A stretch of 64,000 nt of DNA from Solirubrobacterales bacterium. GTDB taxonomy: Bacteria; Actinomycetota; Thermoleophilia; Solirubrobacterales; Solirubrobacteraceae. The DNA lies in the NCBI GenBank assembly GCA_003138355.1, contig PLFX01000032.1, positions 1 through 64,000 on the forward strand, in the 5' to 3' direction. The notes below the pieces were generated by a model. It searched no databases and was not told the DNA's origin. It worked only from the letters and a program-made list of their open reading frames with translations. Positions 8,166-15,415 of this stretch are shown here, piece after piece (position 1 is the stretch's first letter; each line of letters opens with the position of its first letter). The position numbers and the translations under genes were made by a program.

Positions 8166-9716
8166 CTAGCCGGTCGGGCCGCTCGTCCCGCTCGTCCCGC
8201 TCGTCCCGCTGCTGCCGGTCGTCCCGGTGCCACCGGTCGATCCGCTTGGCGCCGTCGCCGCCGCCGCGTTGACGAGACCCGCGCCGAAATACTGCGGATC
8301 GTCATGCCCGCCAGCCCCTAGTGGCGTCGCCGTCTGCTCGAGCCGCGCAACGAGCTGCTCGATCGTCGGGTGCGGCCCGAGCACGCCGCTCGCGAGCACG
8401 AGGGCCGCGATTGCGCTGACATGCGGTGCCGCCATCGAGGTGCCGTAGTAGCCGCTCGGGAGGCCGAACACGCGCGGATTCGGGTTGCTGATGTTGGCGA
8501 AAGTCTCCTGGTAGATGTCATCCGCAGCCGAAACGGAGCCGTTGGGCTGGCACTGCGGGTCGTCGGCGATTGTCGCGTCGCCACCGCCGCCGGGGGCAAC
8601 GAGCGCAAGTCCCGGGCCGTAATTCGAGTAGTACGCGAGGCAACCGTCGATCGTCGTCGCACCAATCGCGAGCACACCGGGCGCCCTGGCCGGGTATGAG
8701 ATCTGCGGGACCGATTCGTTCCCGGCGGCGGCGACAACCAAGACGTTGTGCGCGTGGGCATAGTCGATCGCCTCGATCAACTGCGGAATGTCGGCGGCCG
8801 TGACCGTCCCAGCGTCGAACTCGAGGCTCAAGTTGATGATCTGGGCGTGGTGGCGAACGGCGAACATGATGCCCTTCGCGATCGTCGACGCCCGGCCGTT
8901 GCCCTGCGAGTTGAGAACCCGGACGGGCATGATTCGAATGCCATAAGCCAGGCCCGTCACGCCGATCGCGTTGTTGGTCGCCTCGGCGATCGTGCCGGCG
9001 ACCTGCGTTCCGTGACCGTTGCGATCCTCGGGGTAGGCGGTGTGCGAGATGAAGTCGTAGCCGGCGACGAACTGCGAGGCGTTGAAGTCCGGGGAGCGCA
9101 CGTAGCGGCCGTGATCCGCGTACGCGATACCGGTGTCGAGCACCGCCACGACGATCCCGGCGCCGTACCCGCCAGGATGCCCGTCGGCGATGAGGTTGGC
9201 CCAGGCCTGCGGCGCCTGCACGCCCCACTGCCCGTCGAAGTTCCACTGCAGCGCTTCCCATCCCCCCGGCACGCCGCTCGCACCGGGATCGTTCGGCAGA
9301 AAGGGCGTTGGTGCGAGCTGGTCATCGCCGGGCAGGACGCCGGGTGGGAAGCCGCCGGTTGCGAGCGGAGCGCCGTCCACGGCCATGTGCGCGATGTAGT
9401 CGGGCACCGCCCAGCGCACGCCCGCTCGCCCGCGAAGCCGGCGCAGCGCAGACTGGACGCTCACCCCGCGGCGCAGCTTGACCTCCGCTACGCCGGCGGC
9501 GTCGGTATCGGCGCTCCGCATTCCCACAGCGGCGAGCGTCGCGTTGCGCACGGATGCCGGTGAGTGTGCCGCCAGCCCGACGACGACGACGCCGGCGGCA
9601 TACGGGGCGCTCGTGGCGAGGGCACTCGCCGGCGACGCGAGCAGAGCGCACACCAGCGCAAGCGAGATGTATCGGCCCGCACGAAGCGGTTTGCGGTTGC
9701 TTTCGTCGGCTGTCAT
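8166..9716 (-). CDS. secreted subtilisin-like serine protease (S8)
   Basis: 516 residues. Signal peptide at about 20-36 (LALVCALLASPASALA), a propeptide-like region with a processed-site style segment to about 130, then the peptidase S8 domain: Asp site VVAVLDTGIAY, His site GHGTQVAGTIAE, oxyanion and Ser site GTSMAAPHVSAIAALV. The C-terminus is a repeat of Gly-every-third-residue triplets rich in Ser/Thr (GTSGTSGTSGPTG), possibly a glycosylated stalk or wall-spanning tail. No sortase motif or membrane anchor is visible. The ATG at 9716 gives a basic n-region before the hydrophobic core. It is divergent from tadA. Confidence 0.9.
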   Translation of the reverse strand: MTADESNRKPLRAGRYISLALVCALLASPASALATSAPYAAGVVVVGLAAHSPASVRNATLAAVGMRSADTDAAGVAEVKLRRGVSVQSALRRLRGRAGVRWAVPDYIAHMAVDGAPLATGGFPPGVLPGDDQLAPTPFLPNDPGASGVPGGWEALQWNFDGQWGVQAPQAWANLIADGHPGGYGAGIVVAVLDTGIAYADHGRYVRSPDFNASQFVAGYDFISHTAYPEDRNGHGTQVAGTIAEATNNAIGVTGLAYGIRIMPVRVLNSQGNGRASTIAKGIMFAVRHHAQIINLSLEFDAGTVTAADIPQLIEAIDYAHAHNVLVVAAAGNESVPQISYPARAPGVLAIGATTIDGCLAYYSNYGPGLALVAPGGGGDATIADDPQCQPNGSVSAADDIYQETFANISNPNPRVFGLPSGYYGTSMAAPHVSAIAALVLASGVLGPHPTIEQLVARLEQTATPLGAGGHDDPQYFGAGLVNAAAATAPSGSTGGTGTTGSSGTSGTSGTSGPTG

Positions 9717-9809
9717 TGCAGGCCCAGCCGATTATCCGCTGCGCCGGCTGACTCCCACAGAAGCGTAACGAGCCAGATGGCGCGGGGGTCGCGCTGCTTA
9801 GCTTGTGGG

Positions 9810-10277
9810 GTGACGGAACGCTTCTTCAGACTCGACGAGCATTTCATGCGACTCGCTCTGCGCGAGGCCGAACGCGCACTCGAGCACGACGACGTCCCCG
9901 TAGGAGCCGTAGTGGTGCGTAACGGCGAGGTCGTCGCCGCGACCCACAACGAACGCGAGCTGCGGGCAGACGCGACTGCGCATGCGGAGATGCTCGCGCT
10001 GCGCGAGCTTGCGCGCGGCGCGAGCGACTGGCGACTGCTCGATTGCGTGATGTACGTGACGCTCGAGCCCTGCGCGATGTGCGCGGGCGCGATCGTGCTC
10101 GCGCGCATCCCGCGACTGGTGTTTGGCGCACACGATCCGAAGGCGGGTGCCGCCGGCAGCGTGCTCGACGTTTGTGGCGAGCCTCGCCTCAACCACAGAC
10201 CGGAGGTGGCCGGCGGGCTGTTTGCCGAGGAGTCGGGCGACCTGCTGCGCGCGTTCTTCGCCTCGCGGCGCGGTTGA
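9810..10277 (+). CDS. tadA: tRNA(adenine-34) deaminase
   Basis: Deaminates A34 of tRNA-Arg(ACG) to inosine. The zinc-dependent cytidine deaminase fold is clear: TAHAEMLAL (zinc His and catalytic Glu) and LEPCAMCAGA (two zinc Cys), with the substrate-proximal VPVGAVVV near the N-terminus and the GAAGSVLD segment typical of TadA. The GTG at 9810 is preferred because TAGCTT at 9799-9804 lies five bases upstream and the protein (155 residues) then begins like other TadA proteins; an ATG at 9777 would add 11 residues. Confidence 0.9.
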   Translation: MTERFFRLDEHFMRLALREAERALEHDDVPVGAVVVRNGEVVAATHNERELRADATAHAEMLALRELARGASDWRLLDCVMYVTLEPCAMCAGAIVLARIPRLVFGAHDPKAGAAGSVLDVCGEPRLNHRPEVAGGLFAEESGDLLRAFFASRRG

Positions 10278-10333
10278 GAGCGGGTTGAGACCGGCATGCG
10301 CAGCAACCACGGCGGCTGCGTCAAGATAGGAGC

Positions 10334-11977
10334 GTGAGCATCCCGACACCCGCGAAGTCAGAGCCGGCGGGACTGCTGCGTGCTCTGCCACCGGGTGAGC
10401 GGACGCTCGCGGCGGTGCTCGAGCACCAAGCGGCGGCGCTCGAGCGCAAGCCGCTCCTGAGGACCACGGCCGGAGAGACACTGAGCTACCGCGAACTGCG
10501 CGAAGCGGCCGCGAGCTGGGCCGCCGCGCTGCAGGACGCCGGCATCCGTGCCGGCGACCGCGTGGCCGCGGTGGCTGGTAGTCCGCGCCAGGTAGTCGAG
10601 CTGGTTGCCGGGTGCGCTTGGCTTGGCGCGGTGGCGGTACCGCTCGACACGGCTATCCGCGGTGCCGGACTCGCGCACGCGCTGCGCAACTCCGGTGCAC
10701 GGGCGCTGCTGATCGAGACCGAGCATCTCGACGCGCTGGCGCGCGTCCCGCCGCCGACCAGCCTCGAGCATGTGTGGCTGCTCGACCGCGCACGCGCCCA
10801 CCGCGCACACGGCTATCGCTGTGAGCCGCTGCCGGCGCTCGAGAAAGCGATCGCCGCGGGCGCCTCGCGGCCGGGAGACGCCTTCGCGATCTTCTACGAA
10901 GGGCCCGCGACGGGAGCGGCCAAGGGCGTGTGCTGCCCGCACGCGCAGCTGTATTGGTGGGGGATCCACGACGCGGAGCTGCTCGAGATCGGGCCCTCGG
11001 ATGTCTGCCTGACTGCGCTCCCGATGTTCCGCGCCGAGACGATCGCAAGCCTCTGGTCGGTGCTGTTGTCGGGCGCGACGCTCGTCTGCGCAGGGCGCTT
11101 CTCGGCCGCGCGCTACTGGCGCCTCGCGGCCGAGCATGGCGCGACCCGCACCTATCTAGCCGGCGCAATGGCGAGCACGCTGCTGGCGCAGCCGCGCAGC
11201 CGCGACGATCGCCGGCATTCGGTGCGCGCCGCGCTTTCAGCAAGCGTGGCGCCCGAGCTGTTCGCGGCTTTCCGCACCCATTTCGACGTCGAGCTTCGCA
11301 GCGGCTACCGCTCGACCGAGCTTGGACGCGTCACCGCGCGCAAAGGCGCGCCGGCGAGACCCGACTCGCTCGGCTTGCCGCTCGCGGAGTTCGAGGTCGC
11401 CGTGGTCGACGCGGACGACGCCGCGCAGCCGGCGGGCGTCCCAGGCGAGATCGTCGTGCGCCCGCGCGAGCCATTCAGCGTGACGAGCGGATACTTCGAG
11501 CTGCCGGCTGCCACAGCGGCGGCGCTACGCAACCTCTGGTTCCACACCGGTGCCCGCGCGGTATGGCAGGCCGACGGCTCACTGACCCTCCAGGAAGCAG
11601 CAAGTGGCCTGATCGAGACGCCGGCGGCAAGCATCGACGGCGAGGACGTTGAACGCGTCCTGCACGAGCATCCGGATGTGGCCGTTGCGGCCGCGTTCGG
11701 AGTTGCCGTGGAGGGCGGACACGACGAGGTGATGGCGGTCGTCGTGCTCGAGGCCGGTCGCGATGTCGACGAGACCGAGCTGCTCCTCTTCTGCCGGCCT
11801 CGTCTTGGGCCGCCGGCACTGCCGCGCTTCGTCGAGCTCGTCGATTCGATGCCGCGCACGGCGAAGGGGGAGATCGACAGGGACGCGCTACGCCGGCGGG
11901 GTGTCACGGCCGCCACCTGGGAGCGCGAGCTCCGGATTCGCGTGCCTCACCGCTCCGCTGTGCGCGATGATGGCTAG
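10334..11977 (+). CDS. degenerate AMP-forming acyl-CoA ligase homologue (CaiC-like)
   Basis: 547 residues with the overall fold of the ANL superfamily, most like crotonobetaine/carnitine or long-chain acyl-CoA ligases (TLSYRELREAAASWAAAL near residue 50, VAAVAGSPRQVVELVAGCAWLGAVAVPL). Several signature residues are altered. The phosphate-binding loop reads FYEGPATGAAKGV instead of YTSGTTGxxKG. The Y(G)xTE motif is YRSTE. The TGD motif reads HTGARAV, losing the ribose-binding Asp. The GRxKD hinge is unrecognisable. The C-terminal catalytic Lys position (GK) is Glu in TAKGEIDR. It may be a non-catalytic or divergent enzyme. The GTG start has a good Shine-Dalgarno AGGAG. Confidence 0.75.
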   Translation: MSIPTPAKSEPAGLLRALPPGERTLAAVLEHQAAALERKPLLRTTAGETLSYRELREAAASWAAALQDAGIRAGDRVAAVAGSPRQVVELVAGCAWLGAVAVPLDTAIRGAGLAHALRNSGARALLIETEHLDALARVPPPTSLEHVWLLDRARAHRAHGYRCEPLPALEKAIAAGASRPGDAFAIFYEGPATGAAKGVCCPHAQLYWWGIHDAELLEIGPSDVCLTALPMFRAETIASLWSVLLSGATLVCAGRFSAARYWRLAAEHGATRTYLAGAMASTLLAQPRSRDDRRHSVRAALSASVAPELFAAFRTHFDVELRSGYRSTELGRVTARKGAPARPDSLGLPLAEFEVAVVDADDAAQPAGVPGEIVVRPREPFSVTSGYFELPAATAAALRNLWFHTGARAVWQADGSLTLQEAASGLIETPAASIDGEDVERVLHEHPDVAVAAAFGVAVEGGHDEVMAVVVLEAGRDVDETELLLFCRPRLGPPALPRFVELVDSMPRTAKGEIDRDALRRRGVTAATWERELRIRVPHRSAVRDDG

Positions 11978-11994
11978 TCTGCACCGCGTCATCC

Positions 11995-12083
11995 GGAGGG
12001 GTGGCAGAGCGGTTGAATGCGGCGGTCTCGAAAACCGTTTCGGGCGGTTACGTCCGACGAGGGTTCGAATCCCTCCCCCTCCG
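11995..12083 (+). tRNA. tRNA-Ser(CGA)
   Basis: Class II tRNA of 89 bases. The acceptor stem GGAGGGG pairs with CCCCTCC (12076-12082), the discriminator is G, the D-arm starts GCAGAGCGG, the anticodon loop CTCGAAA gives anticodon CGA, there is a long variable arm, and the T-arm is GAGGG-TTCGAAT-CCCTC. CCA is not encoded. Confidence 0.96.
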
Positions 12084-12102
12084 CTCAGTCGCCGGCTCTG
12101 AA

Positions 12103-12963
12103 ATGCCACGCCTGCGTCTGCTGCTCGACTTTCTGAGGCCCAGACGCAGCTACGCCTACGGGCGCGAGCACAACTGCCAGCGCGCTGAGCTCTGGCTTCC
12201 TGCCGGCGATGGCCCGCACCCGGTACTCGTCACGATCCACGGCGGCTCGTGGCGCGCCGGCTACACGAAGTTCGTGATGCGCGGGCTTGCGGGCGATCTG
12301 GTCCGGCGGGGATTTGCGGTCTGGAACATCGAGTATCGATGCGTCGGCCGGGGCCAGGGCGGTGGCTGGCCCGCGACCTTTGCGGATGTCGCGAGCGCGA
12401 TCGACGCCCTCGCAGGTCTGAAGGCACCGGTCGATATCGACGCGGTGACGGTCCTCGGCCACTCGGCTGGCGCCGCGCTGGCCCTCTGGGCCGGCAGCCG
12501 CGCCAGCCTGCCCGCAGGAGCACCTGGCGCCAACCCGCTCGTGTCGCCGATCGCGATCGTCGCGCAGGCAGCGCCCGCGGACCTTGCCGGCATCTACAGG
12601 GCGACCGGTGGGGGCGCCGTCGCCTCGTTGATGGGCGGCTCGCCGGAACGTTTCGCGGACCGCTACGCGCTCGCCGATCCGCTCGCGCGAGTACCCCTGC
12701 CAATGCCTACGTTGCTCGTCCACGGAACGGACGATCGCGTCGTCTCCGCGCTCCACTCCCGTAACTACGCGCGCGCCGCGCGAGCCGCCGGCGGCGCGGT
12801 CGAGCTGGTCGAGCTCGACCGCGACGCCAGCACGCGCCACCGTTCACACCTCGACCCTGCGAGCCCCGCGTGGGCGGTGGTGGTGCGCTGGCTTGCGCTG
12901 CGAAACGCCGCGCTCAACTCGCGACAAGCAGCTCCGGGCCTTCCGGGATGCCCGACTTGTTGA
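12103..12963 (+). CDS. alpha/beta hydrolase (esterase/lipase or kynurenine-formamidase-like)
   Basis: 286 residues. Oxyanion motif TIHGGSWRAGY near residue 45, nucleophile elbow LGHSAGAAL near residue 125, acidic residue in LLVHGTDDRVV near 208, and a candidate catalytic His in the RHRSHLDP segment. The HGG plus GHSAG pattern matches the BD-FAE/esterase group; the substrate is not predictable. No signal peptide, so cytosolic. The ATG at 12103 lies 19 bases after the tRNA-Ser gene; earlier in-frame starts would lie inside the tRNA. Its 3-prime end overlaps the convergent SRAP gene by 50 bases. Confidence 0.8.
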   Translation: MPRLRLLLDFLRPRRSYAYGREHNCQRAELWLPAGDGPHPVLVTIHGGSWRAGYTKFVMRGLAGDLVRRGFAVWNIEYRCVGRGQGGGWPATFADVASAIDALAGLKAPVDIDAVTVLGHSAGAALALWAGSRASLPAGAPGANPLVSPIAIVAQAAPADLAGIYRATGGGAVASLMGGSPERFADRYALADPLARVPLPMPTLLVHGTDDRVVSALHSRNYARAARAAGGAVELVELDRDASTRHRSHLDPASPAWAVVVRWLALRNAALNSRQAAPGLPGCPTC

Positions 12964-13618
12964 CCGCCGGACTGGCCGGGGTGGCAATCAGCAGCTGATC
13001 CTCGAGCGGGACGCAGAGCGCCTTTGCTCCGTCGAGGTCGAGCTCGGGCGAGAGCCATGCCCGCTCGCTCAGCCGATCGGGGAGGATCACCGGCATCCGG
13101 TCGTGCAGCCGCGAGACCACCGAGTTGGCGCGCGTCGTGAGGATCGTCACCGTCTCGATTGGGCGCTCCTGGCCGCCCGGCTCGTCCGCGGGGAGGTAAG
13201 CGCGCGTCCAGAGTCCCGCAAGCGCGAATAGCCCACCGTCGCGCAGGGTGAAGCGGAACGGAACCGGCTGCTGACGGCGATCCTCCGATCGCAGCCACTC
13301 GTAGAAGCCATCGGCAGGAAGGAGTGCCCGGTGGCGCGCACTCGCCAGCAGGCGACGGTAGGCGGGGCGCGTGTCCGCGCTCTCCGCGCGCGCGTTGATC
13401 ATCCTGCTCGCGACCTTCGCGTCCTTGGCCCAGCTGGGGATCAGGCCCCAGCGAAGCTCGCGCGCGACGGGGGCGCCGTCCCGGCCGAGCACGATCGCCA
13501 CGACAGACTCGGTCGGAGCGATGTTGTAGCGGCGCGTCCCTTCGCTGAATGGCACGCTGACACCGAACCGCTGCTCGATATCCGCGGGATCGGCGACGGT
13601 CGTGTAGCGCCCACACAT
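12914..13618 (-). CDS. SOS-response-associated peptidase / abasic-site crosslinker (SRAP, YedK/HMCES family)
   Basis: Protects abasic sites in single-stranded DNA by forming a thiazolidine crosslink through Cys2. The 234-residue protein begins MCGRYTT, with Cys2 exposed after Met removal. It has the Asn of YNIAPTE, LRWGLIPSWAK, INARAES (conserved Glu), ALLPADGFYEW, and a C-terminal HDRMPVIL with the catalytic His. The ATG at 13618 is the only start that puts Cys at position 2. TAGCCT at 13631-13626, seven bases upstream, supports a leaderless transcript. It overlaps the convergent hydrolase gene by 50 bases at the 3-prime end. Confidence 0.93.
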   Translation of the reverse strand: MCGRYTTVADPADIEQRFGVSVPFSEGTRRYNIAPTESVVAIVLGRDGAPVARELRWGLIPSWAKDAKVASRMINARAESADTRPAYRRLLASARHRALLPADGFYEWLRSEDRRQQPVPFRFTLRDGGLFALAGLWTRAYLPADEPGGQERPIETVTILTTRANSVVSRLHDRMPVILPDRLSERAWLSPELDLDGAKALCVPLEDQLLIATPASPAVNKSGIPEGPELLVAS

Positions 13619-13812
13619 CCTTCTCAGGCTACCGTCGACGCGTGTACGGGCGGCATGTGAAGGAACTGTTAGCGAGTTCGTGAAATTGGCCCTCATGCGA
13701 TGGCGGGGGGGTACAAGTTGCTTAGGCAAGAGGCAGCCTTGGAAGCTCATAACCCGCTCAGTCACAACTCGCGTGCACGACACGAGGCTGGAGCGTGCGC
13801 TAGGAACGCGAC

Positions 13813-14889
13813 GTGAGCCAGGTACAGCCACGTCTCGGGCCGACGCGCTCGCACCGAGCGTCGCACGCGCGTCGCCGAGCGCTGGCGCTAGGGGCCCTCG
13901 CCGCGGTCGCCGCTGCGGTCTCGGTGGTCACCCTGGCGACCCTGCACGTGTTGGACGTGCGCTCAGCGGCTCCCCCATCCGCGCCGCCGCCGGTCCGACA
14001 ACACAGGCATCCGGTGAGCGGCGCGGCACCGCTCGTCAGCATCGCTTCGGCCGGCACGCTCGCCACCGCGGTGGCGAGCGCCGCCGCGGTTCCCCAGCCC
14101 GGCGGCGCAGCCCTCTTGCTCGGGGGCCTCGACTCGGCCAACACTGCCGTGGGCGCGATACAGAGCTTCGACGGCACGCAGACAACCACCGCCGCCGCCG
14201 CCCTGCCGGCAGCGGTCGGCGGCGCCGGAGCGGTCCAGTTCGCCGGTACGACCTATCTGTTCGGCGGCGCCGGGACGGGCGGGCCAACGACGGACATCGT
14301 GTCGATAGCACAGGGCGGCACGCCCACGATCGTCGCGAGCCTTCCCCAGCCGACGAGCAACGCCGCCGTCGCGCGAATCGGCGGCACGGCCTACGTGATC
14401 GGCGGCTCCAATGGCACAACCGACCTCTCAACGATCGTCGCCTACACCCCGAATGTTGGCTCGCGCACGGTGGCCAGCCTGCCCGAGCCGGTCGAAGGGG
14501 CCGCGGCGGCGGTGCTTGGCGGCAACGTCTACGTGGTCGGGGGAGCCGACGGCAACACGACGCTGAACACGATCTACCGCTTCGATCCGAGCAGCGCGAC
14601 CGTGACGCGGATCGGCTCGCTGCCGCAGCCGCTGACCAACGCGGCGGCGGTCCCAGCGCACGGAAAGATCGTCGTCATCGGCGGCACGCGAACGGTTGCC
14701 GGGGATCAAACGGCCGAGATCGTTGGCTTCCCGGCGACCGGCCACCCCGTCACCGTGCTCGGAACGCTCCCGGTCAAGCTCGACGACGCGGCTGCGGTCA
14801 GTACGCCGACCGGCTTTCTGGTGCTCGGCGGCGTCGAGGACGACGGCCAGACGAACGCCACGATCTACAAAGTCCGCGTGAACGCGTAA
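13813..14889 (+). CDS. membrane-anchored or secreted kelch-like beta-propeller protein
   Basis: 358 residues. One hydrophobic segment (about 26-48) after a basic N-terminus acts as a signal anchor or signal peptide. A Pro-rich linker (PPSAPPPV) is followed by about six kelch-type repeats of roughly 48 residues. Each has a GG pair after a strand (TYLFGGAG, AYVIGGSNG, VYVVGGADG, IVVIGGTRT, FLVLGGVED) and a recurring ASLPxPxxNAAxA element. A six-bladed propeller on the outer face of the membrane is likely; the ligand is unknown. The start is GTG at 13813. The 194-base gap to the divergent SRAP gene holds no other gene that I can support. Confidence 0.72.
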   Translation: MSQVQPRLGPTRSHRASHARRRALALGALAAVAAAVSVVTLATLHVLDVRSAAPPSAPPPVRQHRHPVSGAAPLVSIASAGTLATAVASAAAVPQPGGAALLLGGLDSANTAVGAIQSFDGTQTTTAAAALPAAVGGAGAVQFAGTTYLFGGAGTGGPTTDIVSIAQGGTPTIVASLPQPTSNAAVARIGGTAYVIGGSNGTTDLSTIVAYTPNVGSRTVASLPEPVEGAAAAVLGGNVYVVGGADGNTTLNTIYRFDPSSATVTRIGSLPQPLTNAAAVPAHGKIVVIGGTRTVAGDQTAEIVGFPATGHPVTVLGTLPVKLDDAAAVSTPTGFLVLGGVEDDGQTNATIYKVRVNA

Positions 14890-14896
14890 CTGCGGG

Positions 14897-15073
14897 TCAG
14901 GAGCCGAGGCGGCGCCGATGCTCTGCGCGTTGCTCCTCGTTGCTTTGATGCTCGCCGCGCACCTGGATCACGATGTAGACGATCAGCACGTTGACGATGA
15001 CCCCGATGCCGATAAAGGTCGCCACGAGGCCGAACGTCTCATTGAATGCCTTGCCGAACGCGAGCATGTCCAT
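14897..15073 (-). CDS. 58-residue single-pass membrane protein
   Basis: The minus-strand frame from ATG at 15073 encodes MDMLAFGKAFNET, a hydrophobic helix (about residues 15-37, containing FIGIGVIVNVLIVYIVIQV), then a charged tail of Glu/Arg/His ending RRRLGS. It fits a small membrane protein with a cytoplasmic coil. No family recognised. It ends just past the convergent kelch gene and lies upstream of tRNA-Ser(GGA) on the other strand. Confidence 0.5.
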   Translation of the reverse strand: MDMLAFGKAFNETFGLVATFIGIGVIVNVLIVYIVIQVRGEHQSNEEQRAEHRRRLGS

Positions 15074-15140
15074 AGCCTGTCGCGGCGACCCGGTCGCCGG
15101 GACGCAGGTTATCGCGTAGCCTTCGGCGCCGTCACCGCAC

Positions 15141-15229
15141 GGAGAGGTGCCGGAGTGGACGAACGGGCGCGACTGGAAATCGCGTGACGGGCGGAAGCTC
15201 GTCCGAGGGTTCGAATCCCTCCCTCTCCG
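15141..15229 (+). tRNA. tRNA-Ser(GGA)
   Basis: Class II tRNA of 89 bases. The acceptor GGAGAGG pairs with CCTCTCC (15222-15228), the discriminator is G, the anticodon loop CTGGAAA gives anticodon GGA, the variable arm is long, and the T-arm is GAGGG-TTCGAAT-CCCTC. CCA is not encoded. It is about 3 kb from tRNA-Ser(CGA) on the same strand. Confidence 0.95.
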
Positions 15230-15254
15230 CCTCTGACTCCCGATCGCGAATCGG

Positions 15255-15412
15255 TCAGCGGTGTTGACGCGCCGGCGTTGAGCGGTCAGCGCGAATCGGC
15301 TCGGGCTGCGGTTGGCCTGGGATATAGCGGGCGAGGACCTCGGTGAGGGCCGGCATCCGGATCGGTTTGCTGAGATAGTCGTCCATGCCCGCAGCGATGC
15401 GTCGAGCCCGCT
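15255..15412 (-). pseudogene. remnant of a receiver domain C-terminus (hybrid kinase or response regulator)
   Basis: The minus frame reads RIAAGMDDYLSKPIRM, then PALTEVLARYIPG and a short tail to TGA at 15257. AGMDDYLSKPI is the diagnostic last third of a REC domain, including the conserved Lys-Pro, as found in receiver modules of hybrid histidine kinases. The phosphoacceptor part is missing and the frame runs straight into the 3-prime end of the MFS gene, so this is a fragment without a start. It lies between tRNA-Ser(GGA) and the MFS exporter gene. Confidence 0.65.
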
Positions 15413-15415
15413 TAG

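Noticed and set aside
12001..12102. Coding start inside the tRNA-Ser gene for the alpha/beta hydrolase
   Set aside because: These bases form a perfect tRNA; the ATG at 12103 gives the normal hydrolase start.
13690..13812. Possible riboswitch or tRNA-like structure upstream of the kelch-like gene (a CTCATAA loop and small TTGC/GCAA hairpins)
   Set aside because: No consensus of c-di-GMP, SAM or cobalamin riboswitches and no cloverleaf could be built.
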